Shown: positions 19,044 to 28,271, numbered from the stretch's first letter. The stretch is DNA of 64,000 bases from Solemya velum gill symbiont (GCF_000787395.1 NZ_JRAA01000003.1:310001-374000); one strand, 5' to 3'. The notes: generated by a model not told the origin, from the sequence alone. A program made the numbers and translations.

Positions 19044-19229
19044 TTACATGGTTTTAACGCCAATTTTTCCTAAACCAATCTTGGCAGGAAGTATTGTCGC
19101 TGGTGCAGGTGGAACCTTGCCGCCCCCGCCAATTTTTGATGCGATGCACTTTTCCTTTACTTCTTCTTCTACAATTTTGTAGCCATATAGCTTGGACAGG
19201 TCGAGGTTGATGCTCTTGCTATCGTTCAT
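19044..19229 (-). CDS. Putative RiPP precursor peptide (61 residues)
   Basis: A short gene with an excellent ribosome binding site (GAGGAG, 7 bases before ATG). The N-terminal half is leader-like and charged (LDLSKLYGYKI, then VEEEVKEK) with a single Cys at 28. The C-terminal half is unlike it: no acidic residues, Gly4 at 34-37, then a Pro/Ala stretch and repeated K-I-G units ending in GVKTM. That two-part build, the size, and its position between an ATP-grasp enzyme and an HEXXH protein point to a ribosomally made, modified peptide. There is no signal peptide and no double-Gly export site that I would trust. I know no described family for it. Confidence 0.7.
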   Translation of the reverse strand: MNDSKSINLDLSKLYGYKIVEEEVKEKCIASKIGGGGKVPPAPATILPAKIGLGKIGVKTM

Positions 19230-19273
19230 GGTTGGTCTCCTCAGGCAGGTAATATTATTTCGTTATGTGATAT

Positions 19274-21139
19274 TTATTCAGGATTATCCTGAACTGGCTC
19301 AACTATATAAGATTGCAAGAGGCGCAACAACTGCCTGAATCTGTCACTGTTCTCCATTTCGCCTGTCTCAGGCGCATGAGCAATCTCCTCATCAATGATA
19401 GTTAGCTGATTAATACTGTCTATCGGGAGTCCCGTGGCGAGGAATTCATCACTATCTATAGCGATGACCAGCGCTTCAACAACGCGATTCATCAGCAGGG
19501 AACGGCATTTTCCAAACAGGTTAGGGGCTGCAATATGAATTTCATCGCCAGTTGGGTAGCGGTTCACAATGTGACTGGTCATGAAGCAGTCGATACCCTT
19601 GCCTACATATGATTTCTGGCAGTCAATTGCTGCAGGCACGCTTTTTTTTCCGACGAAAACCTCAACAGGAATGCGGCCATTTCCCGGAACATGATTCTCA
19701 ATAAATTGTGCGAGTGCACCTTCAAGTTTAAATCCGGTCCGGTGGCTGCCAAGCAGGGGCGCAAAATTGACTTCGTTAATAATAGCGCCATTGTTGTGCC
19801 AGGGGACGCTGACATCCGGGGTAATTAAATCGATACCAGCAGAATCCAGTCCGAAGAGCTCTGCTGCCTGAATAGCAATCTCGCGGTTGTGCGGGTGGAT
19901 ATTGTCACTATGATCGTCACTGGCGCCGCCCCAGGCAGTCGCTTCAATTCGTCTGAGGGGCGCACGTTCTCCTTCAGCAGGTATGCTCGACATATCGAAT
20001 CCGGCCTGCTTGAGAGACAGAAGCGCCTCCTGGTCGGAAGGGCAGGATTTCAGTCTTCGCCAGGGTAACTTTTTCAATTCTGTATTGTTGGCCGTCTCGA
20101 TCAACTCGGCAACAGTGTGGATGCCATCACCAGTGACGGATTTTGCCAGCCTGCTATTGGCATACAGCACTTCACCATTGGAGACATAGATACGATGGCA
20201 GACGCCTGCCACTTGCTTTTCTACCAGTACTCCTGGTGAAAGTTTGTGCGCCTCCCTGTAGGCATGCAGCAACCTGTTGTTGTCATGGATATCGACAACA
20301 ATGCCTTCGCCACGCTCACGGTCGACTGGTTTGATAACGACAGGCCAGCCAATACGCTGTGCCGCGTTGATTGCCTCCTGTTCATTATTCACAAATATGT
20401 GCTGTGGTGCAGGTAGGCCAGCCTGTTCCAACAGGGTTGCGGTAAAGCCTTTGTTGGTGCTGAGTCGCGAGCCAATCACAGAGTCTGAGTCAACCGCAGA
20501 GCGATCGACAAGTCTGGCCTGTTTGCCCCAGCCGAGTTGATAGGTGCCCTTGCCAATGTGATGGAACGGGATTCCCTTGTGATGGGCGTTAGCGAGCACC
20601 GGTACCGTAGACTCTCCGCCGGGCACCATTTTGTATGTTTGTTTGATAAAGTTGTCAAGCAGTTGCTGCAGAATAAGTGCAACATTCCGTGGTTCTGTGC
20701 CGTTCTTTGCAACAGCCATAAACACACGGTTGGCTGCCTGGTAGGCGCGCTGAAGCGGAATAGTCGATATGTGATCAAACCAGGGCACAATGATACGCAC
20801 GGCATAGTGGCCGTCCTGGTTCTGTGTCGCTTTGATCGCGAGGATTTTACCTGGATCGAAAACAGGGGCCCTGACCGCTTGTAACAATTCTCTGCTGAGT
20901 ATCATGAGACGCCAGGCCACTTCGGTACATGCGTGCTGCTGCTCATTTAGCTTTTCAGCATCTATCACTTGCTTGCCGCTTGGTTCAACTTCGAAATTAT
21001 CAAGCAGAAATTTGTCGAAATTGACCAGGTGGGGTGTCATCAAAGGGTTGATTGCCAGAGTCAGTATCTTGCCGGGTTGGCGAATACCTGCAAGGTATGT
21101 GCAAGTCTGCTCTGTTCTTATACGCTGTTGATGAGGCAT
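19274..21139 (-). CDS. Cyanophycin-synthetase-like ATP-grasp ligase with degenerate Mur-ligase region
   Basis: A 621-residue protein. Residues about 185-480 match the ATP-grasp part of cyanophycin synthetase: IPFHHIGKGTYQLGWGKQ, GWPVVIKPVDRERGEGIVVD, VTGDGIHTVAELIE, then the metal-binding SAGIDLIT and IINEVNFAP. Cyanophycin synthetase next has a Mur-ligase domain opening with a GTNGKT P-loop; here the same place reads RIPVEVFVGKKS, the P-loop is lost, and only about 130 residues remain. So it probably keeps one ATP-dependent amide ligase activity. No cyanophycinase or second CphA is nearby. It is the first gene of the set, 44 bp before the peptide gene. The start lacks a clear Shine-Dalgarno. 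Confidence 0.8.
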   Translation of the reverse strand: MPHQQRIRTEQTCTYLAGIRQPGKILTLAINPLMTPHLVNFDKFLLDNFEVEPSGKQVIDAEKLNEQQHACTEVAWRLMILSRELLQAVRAPVFDPGKILAIKATQNQDGHYAVRIIVPWFDHISTIPLQRAYQAANRVFMAVAKNGTEPRNVALILQQLLDNFIKQTYKMVPGGESTVPVLANAHHKGIPFHHIGKGTYQLGWGKQARLVDRSAVDSDSVIGSRLSTNKGFTATLLEQAGLPAPQHIFVNNEQEAINAAQRIGWPVVIKPVDRERGEGIVVDIHDNNRLLHAYREAHKLSPGVLVEKQVAGVCHRIYVSNGEVLYANSRLAKSVTGDGIHTVAELIETANNTELKKLPWRRLKSCPSDQEALLSLKQAGFDMSSIPAEGERAPLRRIEATAWGGASDDHSDNIHPHNREIAIQAAELFGLDSAGIDLITPDVSVPWHNNGAIINEVNFAPLLGSHRTGFKLEGALAQFIENHVPGNGRIPVEVFVGKKSVPAAIDCQKSYVGKGIDCFMTSHIVNRYPTGDEIHIAAPNLFGKCRSLLMNRVVEALVIAIDSDEFLATGLPIDSINQLTIIDEEIAHAPETGEMENSDRFRQLLRLLQSYIVEPVQDNPE

Positions 21140-21185
21140 TTCAGGGAGGTGTCGAGTGAACAGGGAATGACAGGAATCTGTATGA

Positions 21186-21215
21186 AATGCCGGATTGATA
21201 AATCAATCCGGCATT
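21186..21215 (-). terminator. Long palindrome ending the metY transcript
   Basis: AATGCCGGATTGAT is followed, after AA, by its exact complement. The hairpin sits 8 bp past the metY stop and upstream of the ATP-grasp start, and reads leftward into TTTCAT. It probably separates metY from the peptide cassette, implying a promoter in the remaining 46 bp or readthrough. Confidence 0.6.
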
Positions 21216-21223
21216 GTCACTTC

Positions 21224-22495
21224 CTAAACGGCGTCGAATGCCTGCGAGATATCGGCAATGATGTCATCGATGTGCTCAATACCGATACAAAGACGGATCA
21301 TCTCCGGTGATACGCCTGCCTTGGCCTGCTCTTCTTCATTCAACTGGCGATGAGTTGTAGATGCGGGGTGGCAGGAGAGGCTCTTGGCATCACCGATATT
21401 GACCAGTCGCTTGATCATTTTCAGTGCATCATAGAACCTGACGCCTGCTTCGTAGCCACCCTTGATACCGAAGGTCATCAGTGACGATGGCCTGCCATCA
21501 AAGTATTTCTGTGCCAGATCGTAGTACTTGTCGCCTTCGAGTCCCGCGTAATTGACCCATTCGACTGATGGATGATCCTTGAGGAACTGGGCCACGGCTA
21601 TGGCGTTGTCACAGTGGCGTTCCATGCGCAGCGATAGCGTCTCGATACCCTGCAACAGCATGAAGGCGCTCATTGGCGAGAGTGCGGAACCCGTGTTACG
21701 CAGGGGTACGGTACGCGCGCGGCCGATAAAAGCGGTTGGCCCAAATGCTTCTGTATAGACGACGCCGTGATAGGAGGGTTCCGGATTATTCAGAACCGGG
21801 AAACGCTCCTTGTTCTGGTCCCATGGGAACTTGCCGGAATCGACAATGATGCCGCCGAGGGTGGTGCCATGTCCGCCCATGTACTTGGTCAGTGAGTGCA
21901 CCACGATGTCCGCGCCATACTCGATTGGATTCATCAGCGCCGGAGTCGCAACAGTGCTGTCGACAATCACGGGTACGCCATGAGAGTGCGCCATTGTCGT
22001 GATTGCTTCCAGGTCGACAATATTGCCAGCAGGGTTACCGATTGTTTCACAGAAGACTGCCTTGGTTTTGTCATCAATCAGCTTGGCAAGATCCTCTGCG
22101 CTGTCACTCTCGGCAAAACGCACATCGATTCCCTGCTTGGGCAACATATGTGCAAACAGGGTATAGGTTCCACCATAGAGCTGGGGTGTTGCAACGATGT
22201 TGTCACCCGCTTCGGCAATCGTCAGGATTGCATAGTTGATGGCGGCACTGCCTGCGCTGACCGCGAGAGCGGCAATTCCACCCTCAAGGGCTGCAACTCG
22301 CTGTTCCAGCACATCCCAGGTGGGATTCATGATGCGCGTGTAAATGTTGCCCGGAACTGCAAGATCGAAGAGGTCGGCGCCATGCTGTGCATCATCGAAC
22401 TCGTAGGCAACTGTCTGGTAAATTGGCACAGCAACAGACTTGGTTGTCGGGTCTGTCTCATAGCCTGCGTGGATGGAAAGTGTCTCTTTTTTCAT
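21224..22495 (-). CDS. metY: O-acetylhomoserine sulfhydrylase
   Basis: A 423-residue Cys/Met-metabolism PLP enzyme that makes homocysteine from O-acetylhomoserine and sulfide. The start KKETLSIHAGYETDPTT, the YTRIMNPT substrate loop and the PLP lysine in VVHSLTKYMGGHGTTLGG are characteristic of MetY rather than MetB or MetC. Length matches. It fits a sulfide-rich organism. The neighbour cysQ begins upstream in the same direction 40 bp away. Confidence 0.95.
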   Translation of the reverse strand: MKKETLSIHAGYETDPTTKSVAVPIYQTVAYEFDDAQHGADLFDLAVPGNIYTRIMNPTWDVLEQRVAALEGGIAALAVSAGSAAINYAILTIAEAGDNIVATPQLYGGTYTLFAHMLPKQGIDVRFAESDSAEDLAKLIDDKTKAVFCETIGNPAGNIVDLEAITTMAHSHGVPVIVDSTVATPALMNPIEYGADIVVHSLTKYMGGHGTTLGGIIVDSGKFPWDQNKERFPVLNNPEPSYHGVVYTEAFGPTAFIGRARTVPLRNTGSALSPMSAFMLLQGIETLSLRMERHCDNAIAVAQFLKDHPSVEWVNYAGLEGDKYYDLAQKYFDGRPSSLMTFGIKGGYEAGVRFYDALKMIKRLVNIGDAKSLSCHPASTTHRQLNEEEQAKAGVSPEMIRLCIGIEHIDDIIADISQAFDAV

Positions 22496-22535
22496 GGTGG
22501 TATCCTCGTCTTTTTTAATTATCTGTGTGTTGATA

Positions 22536-23321
22536 CTACAGGTATTTCAGCCAGTCTTTATTCTTGTCACCGAATGCCAGGAAGTGGGGGTTCAACAGCG
22601 ACTCCTTTGCATTGTATTTCAGTATTTCACCCTGCAAGTCTGTCACCTCACCACCAGCCGCAGTGACGACAGCATGTGCAGCTGCGGTGTCCCACTCGGA
22701 AGTTGGCCCAAGGCGCGGGTAGATATCTGCCTTGCCCTCTGCAACCAGGCAGAGTTTTAGTGAGCTGCCCATTGAGACCAGTTCATGCTCTCCGAGCTTC
22801 TCGAGGTAGCGCTGCAGGGATTCGCCTGCATGCGAACGGCTGCCTGCAACCCGTAAGGGTGCCTGTGCCTGTGATGTGACCGAGATTTCTGTTCGCATAC
22901 CATCCTCGACAACAAAAGCCCCCTTGCCTGTTTCACCTGCATAGGTACGACCACTGACCGGTACGTGCACAACACCGAGTATCGGAGCGTGATTTTCGAT
23001 GAGGGCGATGTTGACCGTGAATTCACCGTTTTTCTTGATGAACTCCTTTGTGCCGTCGAGCGGATCGATCAGCCAGTAGCGTTGCCATCCTTTTCGCTCA
23101 CTAAAATCTGTCTCGGCTGACTCTTCCGACAACAGTGGAATCTCCGGTGTTAGCTGTGCCAGTGCATCAACGATGATGTGATGTGCTGCCAAGTCTGCCT
23201 CTGTCAGGGGTGACTTGTCTTCCTTCTCGTCGATCTGGAAGTCACGTGCATAAATCTCAAGTATCGCCTTGCCAGCGGTTTCGGCAATCGCCATGACCTG
23301 ATCGATTCTGGTCTGTGTCAT
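22536..23321 (-). CDS. cysQ: 3'(2'),5'-bisphosphate nucleotidase
   Basis: A 261-residue inositol-monophosphatase-fold enzyme that hydrolyses PAP to AMP, relieving inhibition during sulfate assimilation and other PAPS-using reactions. Metal ligands are in LLSEESAETDF, DPLDGTKEF and SEWDTAAAHAV. The longest frame starts at 23360, but residues 1-13 do not resemble the family; I prefer the ATG at 23321 (MTQTRIDQVMAIAETAG). Neither start has a strong ribosome binding site. It is divergent from the HAD gene at 23462 and probably cotranscribed with metY. Confidence 0.92.
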   Translation of the reverse strand: MTQTRIDQVMAIAETAGKAILEIYARDFQIDEKEDKSPLTEADLAAHHIIVDALAQLTPEIPLLSEESAETDFSERKGWQRYWLIDPLDGTKEFIKKNGEFTVNIALIENHAPILGVVHVPVSGRTYAGETGKGAFVVEDGMRTEISVTSQAQAPLRVAGSRSHAGESLQRYLEKLGEHELVSMGSSLKLCLVAEGKADIYPRLGPTSEWDTAAAHAVVTAAGGEVTDLQGEILKYNAKESLLNPHFLAFGDKNKDWLKYL

Positions 23322-23461
23322 TTTGTCTGTAGTCAGTTGTCGGTTATGAAAGAGAGCCATGTTGACAGAAAAGTGACCACTTTGTCATGTCTGTGGGTTC
23401 GATTTCTCAATCGAGCCGGAATCAGCGACAATGCACCATTACCCGATAACCCCTGAATAGC

Positions 23462-24133
23462 ATGGATCAACAACAGATACCCGACTGGCAGCAGATCGAT
23501 ACCATTTTTCTCGATATGGATGGCACCCTGCTGGATCTCTATTTCGACAACCATTTCTGGCTGGAACACCTGCCGATGCGATTTGCCGAGGAGGCCTCGA
23601 TTGATATTGAGGCAGCCCGTGCACATCTGTCTGAGCTCTACCAGAGTCGCCAGGGCACTCTCGACTGGTATTGTATTGACTACTGGGGTGACAAGCTGGG
23701 GCTGGATATTCTTACCCTGAAAGAGGAGGTTGATCATCTCATTCGCATGCATCCGCATGTCGAGGAGTTTCTGCACAAATTACGCGCATCAGGTAAAACA
23801 GTCGCCCTTGTGACCAACGCGCATCCGGGCACCCTGGCGTTCAAGCTGGAACGGATACCGATGGCTGACTATTTCACGCACCTGGTTTCGTCACATGAAT
23901 TCGGCCATCCCAAGGAGTCACAACAGTTCTGGGAATCACTTCAAAAACATTTACCGTTCGAGCGTGAACGCACACTCTTTATTGATGACTCCGAGGCGGT
24001 ATTACGCTCAGCACGTGAATACGGCATCGGGCACCTGGTCGCAATTTCGCAGCCGGACAGCCAACTGCCCGGCCAGGCGCTGGAAGACTTTATCTCCATC
24101 AGCAACTTCTCAGAGCTGCATAAGCCGTCCTGA
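23462..24133 (+). CDS. yrfG: HAD-family GMP/IMP nucleotidase (YrfG-like)
   Basis: A 223-residue HAD phosphatase. Motif I is FLDMDGTLLDL, motif II is ALVTNAHPGTL, the motif III lysine is in GHPKES and motif IV is LFIDDSEAVL. The helical cap lies between residues 30 and 110. Overall length and the WEHLP-like cap region match YrfG, which dephosphorylates purine nucleotides. Divergent from cysQ. Substrate is inferred from the family. Confidence 0.85.
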   Translation: MDQQQIPDWQQIDTIFLDMDGTLLDLYFDNHFWLEHLPMRFAEEASIDIEAARAHLSELYQSRQGTLDWYCIDYWGDKLGLDILTLKEEVDHLIRMHPHVEEFLHKLRASGKTVALVTNAHPGTLAFKLERIPMADYFTHLVSSHEFGHPKESQQFWESLQKHLPFERERTLFIDDSEAVLRSAREYGIGHLVAISQPDSQLPGQALEDFISISNFSELHKPS

Positions 24134-24168
24134 TTTTCGGGAAATCAGAGAGGGATGAGGCTTTTTTT

Positions 24169-24280
24169 CTGTAGGAGCCCCGTCCTCGGGGCGATTGCTT
24201 TGGTATGGCTGCGGTTCCTGTTAAGATTGCGCTATCCACACTATGTGTTTTTCATCGCGGCGAAGACGCCACTCCTACAG
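24169..24280. repeat. REPIN: two inverted REP sequences
   Basis: CTGTAGGAGCCCCGTCCTCG at the left end and CGAAGACGCCACTCCTACAG at the right end are inverted copies of the well-known GTAGGAG-type REP motif, each with its own GC hairpin, separated by about 57 bp. This is the standard REP doublet found between genes in many gammaproteobacteria. No RAYT transposase is in the window. Confidence 0.85.
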
Positions 24281-24308
24281 CCAACGACGACCGAGTTAAC
24301 TACCAACA

Positions 24309-26195
24309 ATGCCACTCCTGACGCTGCGTGACATCTCGCTCCAGTTCAGCGGGCCTCCGCTGCTGGACCATATCAATCTCGTTGTAGACGCAAGGGAGCG
24401 CGTTGCGCTGATCGGGCGAAATGGTGAGGGCAAGTCGACCCTGCTCAAGGTGATCGCAGGACTCCAGCCTGCTGACGACGGCCTGATCCAGCTTGGCTCG
24501 ACTCGTGTCAGTTACATGACCCAGGATGTGCCGCGTGATATACACGGCAGCGTCTTCGATGTTGTCGCCGGGGGACTGGATGACAAGGCCGATTTGCTGA
24601 CTGACTACCATCATGCAGTCGTTGCAATCAGCAGTGATGCCAGCGAAGCGGCCCTGGAACGATTGTCGCGTGCCCAGCAGGCACTCGAAAATGCCGATGG
24701 CTGGCAGCTCGAGCAGCAGGTTGAAACTGTTTTGTCCCGTCTTAACCTGGATCCCGATGTCGGTTTTGATTCCCTTTCAGGTGGTTTGAGGCGCCGCGTG
24801 CTACTGGCGCGTGAGCTGGTCAAGTCACCCGATCTGCTGATCCTTGACGAGCCCACCAACCATCTCGACATTGAAAGCATCGCCTGGCTCGAAGAGTTTC
24901 TTCTCAACTGGTCTGGTGCATTGCTGTTTGTCACCCATGACCGTGCTTTCATGCAGAGCCTGTCAACACGTATCCTCGAACTCGATCGTGGACAGCTGAC
25001 CGACTGGCCCGGTGATTACCAGAACTACCTGCGTCGCCGCGAGGAGAGAGCCAATGCCGAGGCGCTTGAGAATGCGCGCTTCGACAAGAAACTGTCGCAG
25101 GAGGAAGTTTGGATACGCCAGGGAATCAAGGCGCGTCGTACCCGTAACGAGGGACGTGTTCGTCAACTCAAGAAAATGCGCGAGGAGCTCAGCCAGCGGC
25201 GCAAGCAGCAGGGGAGTGTCTCGATTCGTCTGCAGGAAGCCGACAGATCCGGCAAGCTGGTTGCCGATGTCGACTCGGTCTCCTATGCCTGGGATGGCAA
25301 GCCTGTGATTCGTGATTTTTCGACACGTATTCTGCGTGGTGACAAGATTGGCATTATCGGACCCAACGGTGCTGGAAAATCAACCCTGTTGAACCTGCTG
25401 CTGGGTAAACTCGAGCCTGACAGCGGCACCATACAAAGCGGCAGCAACCTGGAGGTTGCCTATTTCGACCAGTTACGTTCGGCCCTCGATCTTGACAAGT
25501 CGGTGCGTGACAACGTTGCCGGTGGCTCAGACCAGGTTGAAGTCAATGGCAAGTCGCGTCATATCATCTCCTATCTGCAGGATTTCCTCTTCTCGCCCGA
25601 GCGTGTACAACAGCCGGCCAAGGCACTTTCCGGTGGCGAACGAAATCGCCTGTTGCTGGCAAAGCTGTTTACCAAGCCGGCCAACGTACTGGTGCTAGAC
25701 GAACCAACCAATGATCTGGATATCGAAACGCTGGAACTGCTTGAAGAGTTACTTGTCGAGTATAAGGGAACCATCCTGCTGGTCAGCCATGACCGTGCAT
25801 TTCTCGATAACGTGGTCACCTCGACGCTGGTTTTCGAGGGAGACTGCCGTGTGGCTTCCTATGTTGGCGGTTTCGAGGATTGGCAACGTCAGCGCCAGTC
25901 CGTGAAGGTCGCCAAGACGGAGCAGCCGCTGCCGGTTCAGAAGAAGTCAGCAGCAGCGAAGGAGCAGGCTAAACCGACCAAGCTCAGCTACAAGGATCAG
26001 CGTGAGCTGGAACAGTTGCCGGAACTGATCGAGTCTCTCGAGACGAAAGCCGAAGAGCTGCAGCAGTCACTCGCCGACCCTGCACTCTATCGTGACCGTC
26101 CCGATGAGGTGGCTGCACTGACAAATGAGCTGGATACCGTCAATGCCGAGCTTGAAACAGCGTATGGGCGTTGGGAAGAGCTGGATAGTCTTTAA
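24309..26195 (+). CDS. uup: ABC-F ATPase Uup
   Basis: A 628-residue soluble protein with two ABC ATPase domains: Walker A GRNGEGKSTLL and GPNGAGKSTLL, signatures LSGGLRRRV and LSGGERNRLL, Walker B LLILDEPTNHLDI and VLVLDEPTNDLDI. The linker and the C-terminal coiled coil (ELEQLPELIESLETKAEELQ) identify Uup among ABC-F proteins. ABC-F proteins act on ribosomes; Uup is linked to tandem-repeat deletion and branched DNA intermediates. No membrane domain is present. Confidence 0.95.
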   Translation: MPLLTLRDISLQFSGPPLLDHINLVVDARERVALIGRNGEGKSTLLKVIAGLQPADDGLIQLGSTRVSYMTQDVPRDIHGSVFDVVAGGLDDKADLLTDYHHAVVAISSDASEAALERLSRAQQALENADGWQLEQQVETVLSRLNLDPDVGFDSLSGGLRRRVLLARELVKSPDLLILDEPTNHLDIESIAWLEEFLLNWSGALLFVTHDRAFMQSLSTRILELDRGQLTDWPGDYQNYLRRREERANAEALENARFDKKLSQEEVWIRQGIKARRTRNEGRVRQLKKMREELSQRRKQQGSVSIRLQEADRSGKLVADVDSVSYAWDGKPVIRDFSTRILRGDKIGIIGPNGAGKSTLLNLLLGKLEPDSGTIQSGSNLEVAYFDQLRSALDLDKSVRDNVAGGSDQVEVNGKSRHIISYLQDFLFSPERVQQPAKALSGGERNRLLLAKLFTKPANVLVLDEPTNDLDIETLELLEELLVEYKGTILLVSHDRAFLDNVVTSTLVFEGDCRVASYVGGFEDWQRQRQSVKVAKTEQPLPVQKKSAAAKEQAKPTKLSYKDQRELEQLPELIESLETKAEELQQSLADPALYRDRPDEVAALTNELDTVNAELETAYGRWEELDSL

Positions 26196-26389
26196 TTCGT
26201 CACCCTGGGCTTTGAACCGGGATTTATCAGCGGCAGTTCAAGCACTCAATGGATGTTGCCCCAGGGCCGGCATGAAGAGGATTGCTTTCCTGAAGGACCA
26301 ACAGCTAATACCAACAACCAAACGCATGAAACCGTCACATTGCTCTGGTATGCTCAAAGGATGTATTAAATCCGTTGGGTAGTGGTTGA

Positions 26390-27112
26390 TTGAAAGCGTT
26401 CTTCAACGCCATATTTGAGAGTTTCAGGGATCTTTCGCCGATCCTGCTGGTGATTGCCTTTTTCCAGCTCTTCGTCCTGCAGCAGCCGATTCCGAACATG
26501 ATGCAGATGCTCGGCGGCATACTCATGGTCGTCATCGGACTGTCGCTTTTTGTCCATGGTTTGCGTATTGGCCTCTTTCCTGTCGGCGAGAACATGGCCT
26601 ACGATTTCGCACGCAAGGGCAGCCTCATGTGGCTGTTGCTGTTTGCCTTTGCGCTCGGCTTTGGCACCACGGTGGCAGAACCGGCCCTGATCGCGGTTGC
26701 CGCAGAGGCAGCAACAGTTGCGGTAAACGGTGGCATGATTGAAAACACGCCGGAACGAATCGAAAGCTACGCTTATAACCTGCGTATGACGGTTGCTGTC
26801 TCAGTCGGCTTTGCCATCGTTCTTGGTGTGTTCCGAATCCTCAAGGGGTGGCCGGTGCAGTACCTGATCATCTCCGGTTATATCGGTGTTGTCATCATGA
26901 CGGCATTCGCACCGCCGGAGATCGTCGGTATCGCCTATGACTCGGGTGGTGTCACCACGTCGACCATTACCGTCCCTCTTGTTACCGCACTCGGTGTTGG
27001 TCTTGCCAGCAGTATCTCGGGGCGTAATCCCATGACTGATGGTTTTGGCCTGATCGCATTTGCCTCGCTGACACCTATGATTTTCGTCATGGGATACGGG
27101 ATGTTGATATGA
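26390..27112 (+). CDS. DUF1538 membrane protein, first copy
   Basis: A 240-residue protein with about six to seven transmembrane helices, starting at a TTG codon because an in-frame TGA immediately precedes it and no ATG fits. It carries the DUF1538 hallmark [19 protein letters not shown] near residue 185 and [15 protein letters not shown] near residue 87. It overlaps the second DUF1538 gene by 4 bp (ATGA). The two related halves suggest a heterodimeric transporter or channel. The substrate is not known for the family. Intergenic 26196-26389 shows no other feature. Confidence 0.88.
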   Translation: MKAFFNAIFESFRDLSPILLVIAFFQLFVLQQPIPNMMQMLGGILMVVIGLSLFVHGLRIGLFPVGENMAYDFARKGSLMWLLLFAFALGFGTTVAEPALIAVAAEAATVAVNGGMIENTPERIESYAYNLRMTVAVSVGFAIVLGVFRILKGWPVQYLIISGYIGVVIMTAFAPPEIVGIAYDSGGVTTSTITVPLVTALGVGLASSISGRNPMTDGFGLIAFASLTPMIFVMGYGMLI

Positions 27113-27918
27113 CGGAATGGTTCGAACATTTCGCCACGGTTTTCGTCAGCACGATTCATGACGTGTTCCCGATAGTCGTGATTATTTTTGGCTTTCAGCT
27201 TGTCGTACTACGTCGTCCGATTCCTCACCTGAAGCGGGTGCTGATTGGTTTTGTCTTTGTCATTTTCGGTCTTGTTTTCTTTCTCATGGGACTTGAAGAG
27301 GCACTGTTTCCGATTGGCAAGCTGATGGCAAAGCAGTTAACAGATCCGGTTTTTCTGGGAATTGAACTTGACGCAATCGGTGGTGACATCGCGTCTCACT
27401 GGTATGAATACTACTGGGTCTACCTGTTTGCATTTGCCATCGGTTTTTCCACTACCATTGCTGAGCCCTCCCTGATTGCGGTGGCAATCAAGGCGAGCGA
27501 GGTGTCGGGTGGTGCAATCAACCCCTGGGGGCTGAGGATTGCTGTTGCCATAGGTGTCGCAGTGAGTATCGGGCTGGGCACATTCCGCATAGTGACCGGT
27601 ACACCGCTCTATATCTACATTATTGTCGGCTATATCATCGTTATCATACAGACGGTTTATGCTCCTAAATCAATCATTGCGCTTGCCTACGACTCTGGCG
27701 GCGTGACGACATCAACAGTGACCGTTCCACTGGTCACTGCACTGGGTCTTGGCTTGTCCACTACGGTGCCAGGACGTGATCCCCTGCTGGATGGATTTGG
27801 CCTGATCGCCTTTGCCAGCGTGTTTCCAATTATGTCAGTTATGGGTTATGCACAACTCGGAGAGTGGCTTGCAGCCCGTAACAGTAAGTCAGACAATACA
27901 ACTTCAGGAGAAGAGTAA
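27109..27918 (+). CDS. DUF1538 membrane protein, second copy
   Basis: A 269-residue paralogue of the preceding gene, again with about seven transmembrane helices. It repeats both hallmarks: [18 protein letters not shown] and [19 protein letters not shown]. The shared G-TT-AEP-LIAVA and DSGGVTTST blocks, one per protein, look like pore or substrate elements. It is translationally coupled to the first copy and followed after 2 bp by a P-II-like gene, which suggests regulated transport. Confidence 0.88.
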   Translation: MTEWFEHFATVFVSTIHDVFPIVVIIFGFQLVVLRRPIPHLKRVLIGFVFVIFGLVFFLMGLEEALFPIGKLMAKQLTDPVFLGIELDAIGGDIASHWYEYYWVYLFAFAIGFSTTIAEPSLIAVAIKASEVSGGAINPWGLRIAVAIGVAVSIGLGTFRIVTGTPLYIYIIVGYIIVIIQTVYAPKSIIALAYDSGGVTTSTVTVPLVTALGLGLSTTVPGRDPLLDGFGLIAFASVFPIMSVMGYAQLGEWLAARNSKSDNTTSGEE

Positions 27919-27920
27919 GC

Positions 27921-28271
27921 ATGCATTTCAAACTATTAATTGTTCTGGTCGAGGATGAACATACTGATATTGTTCTCGAAACAGCACGCGAACTCGGTGC
28001 CACCGGAGCGACTGTCTTGTCCCAGGCGCGTGGTGAGGGTATCGAGAAAAAGAAAACTTTTATGGGGCTGTCCCTGAGCTCTGCCCGCAATGTCATTCTG
28101 TTGCTGGTCGAGGAGCACATGAGCCGTCGTATTCTCGAGACTGTCGGTGAGGTGTGTGAATTCGATGACAAACCGGGTACGGGAATCGCATTTCAGATTG
28201 ATGTCGAGGATGCGGTGGGTGTCAGTCAACAGATCAACAAGCTGGCAAGTGAAGTAGAGGAGCGCATATGA
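27921..28271 (+). CDS. P-II-like signalling protein
   Basis: A 116-residue protein with the P-II ferredoxin-like fold pattern (FKLLIVLVEDEHTDIVLETA, then GATGATVL). A loop follows where GlnB has its T-loop, but without the uridylylated Tyr context. It belongs to the P-II-like, not canonical GlnB/GlnK, group. Lying directly after two DUF1538 membrane genes, it is likely to bind a nucleotide or ion and gate them, as P-II-like proteins do for other transporters. Overlaps the CBS gene by 4 bp. Confidence 0.8.
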   Translation: MHFKLLIVLVEDEHTDIVLETARELGATGATVLSQARGEGIEKKKTFMGLSLSSARNVILLLVEEHMSRRILETVGEVCEFDDKPGTGIAFQIDVEDAVGVSQQINKLASEVEERI

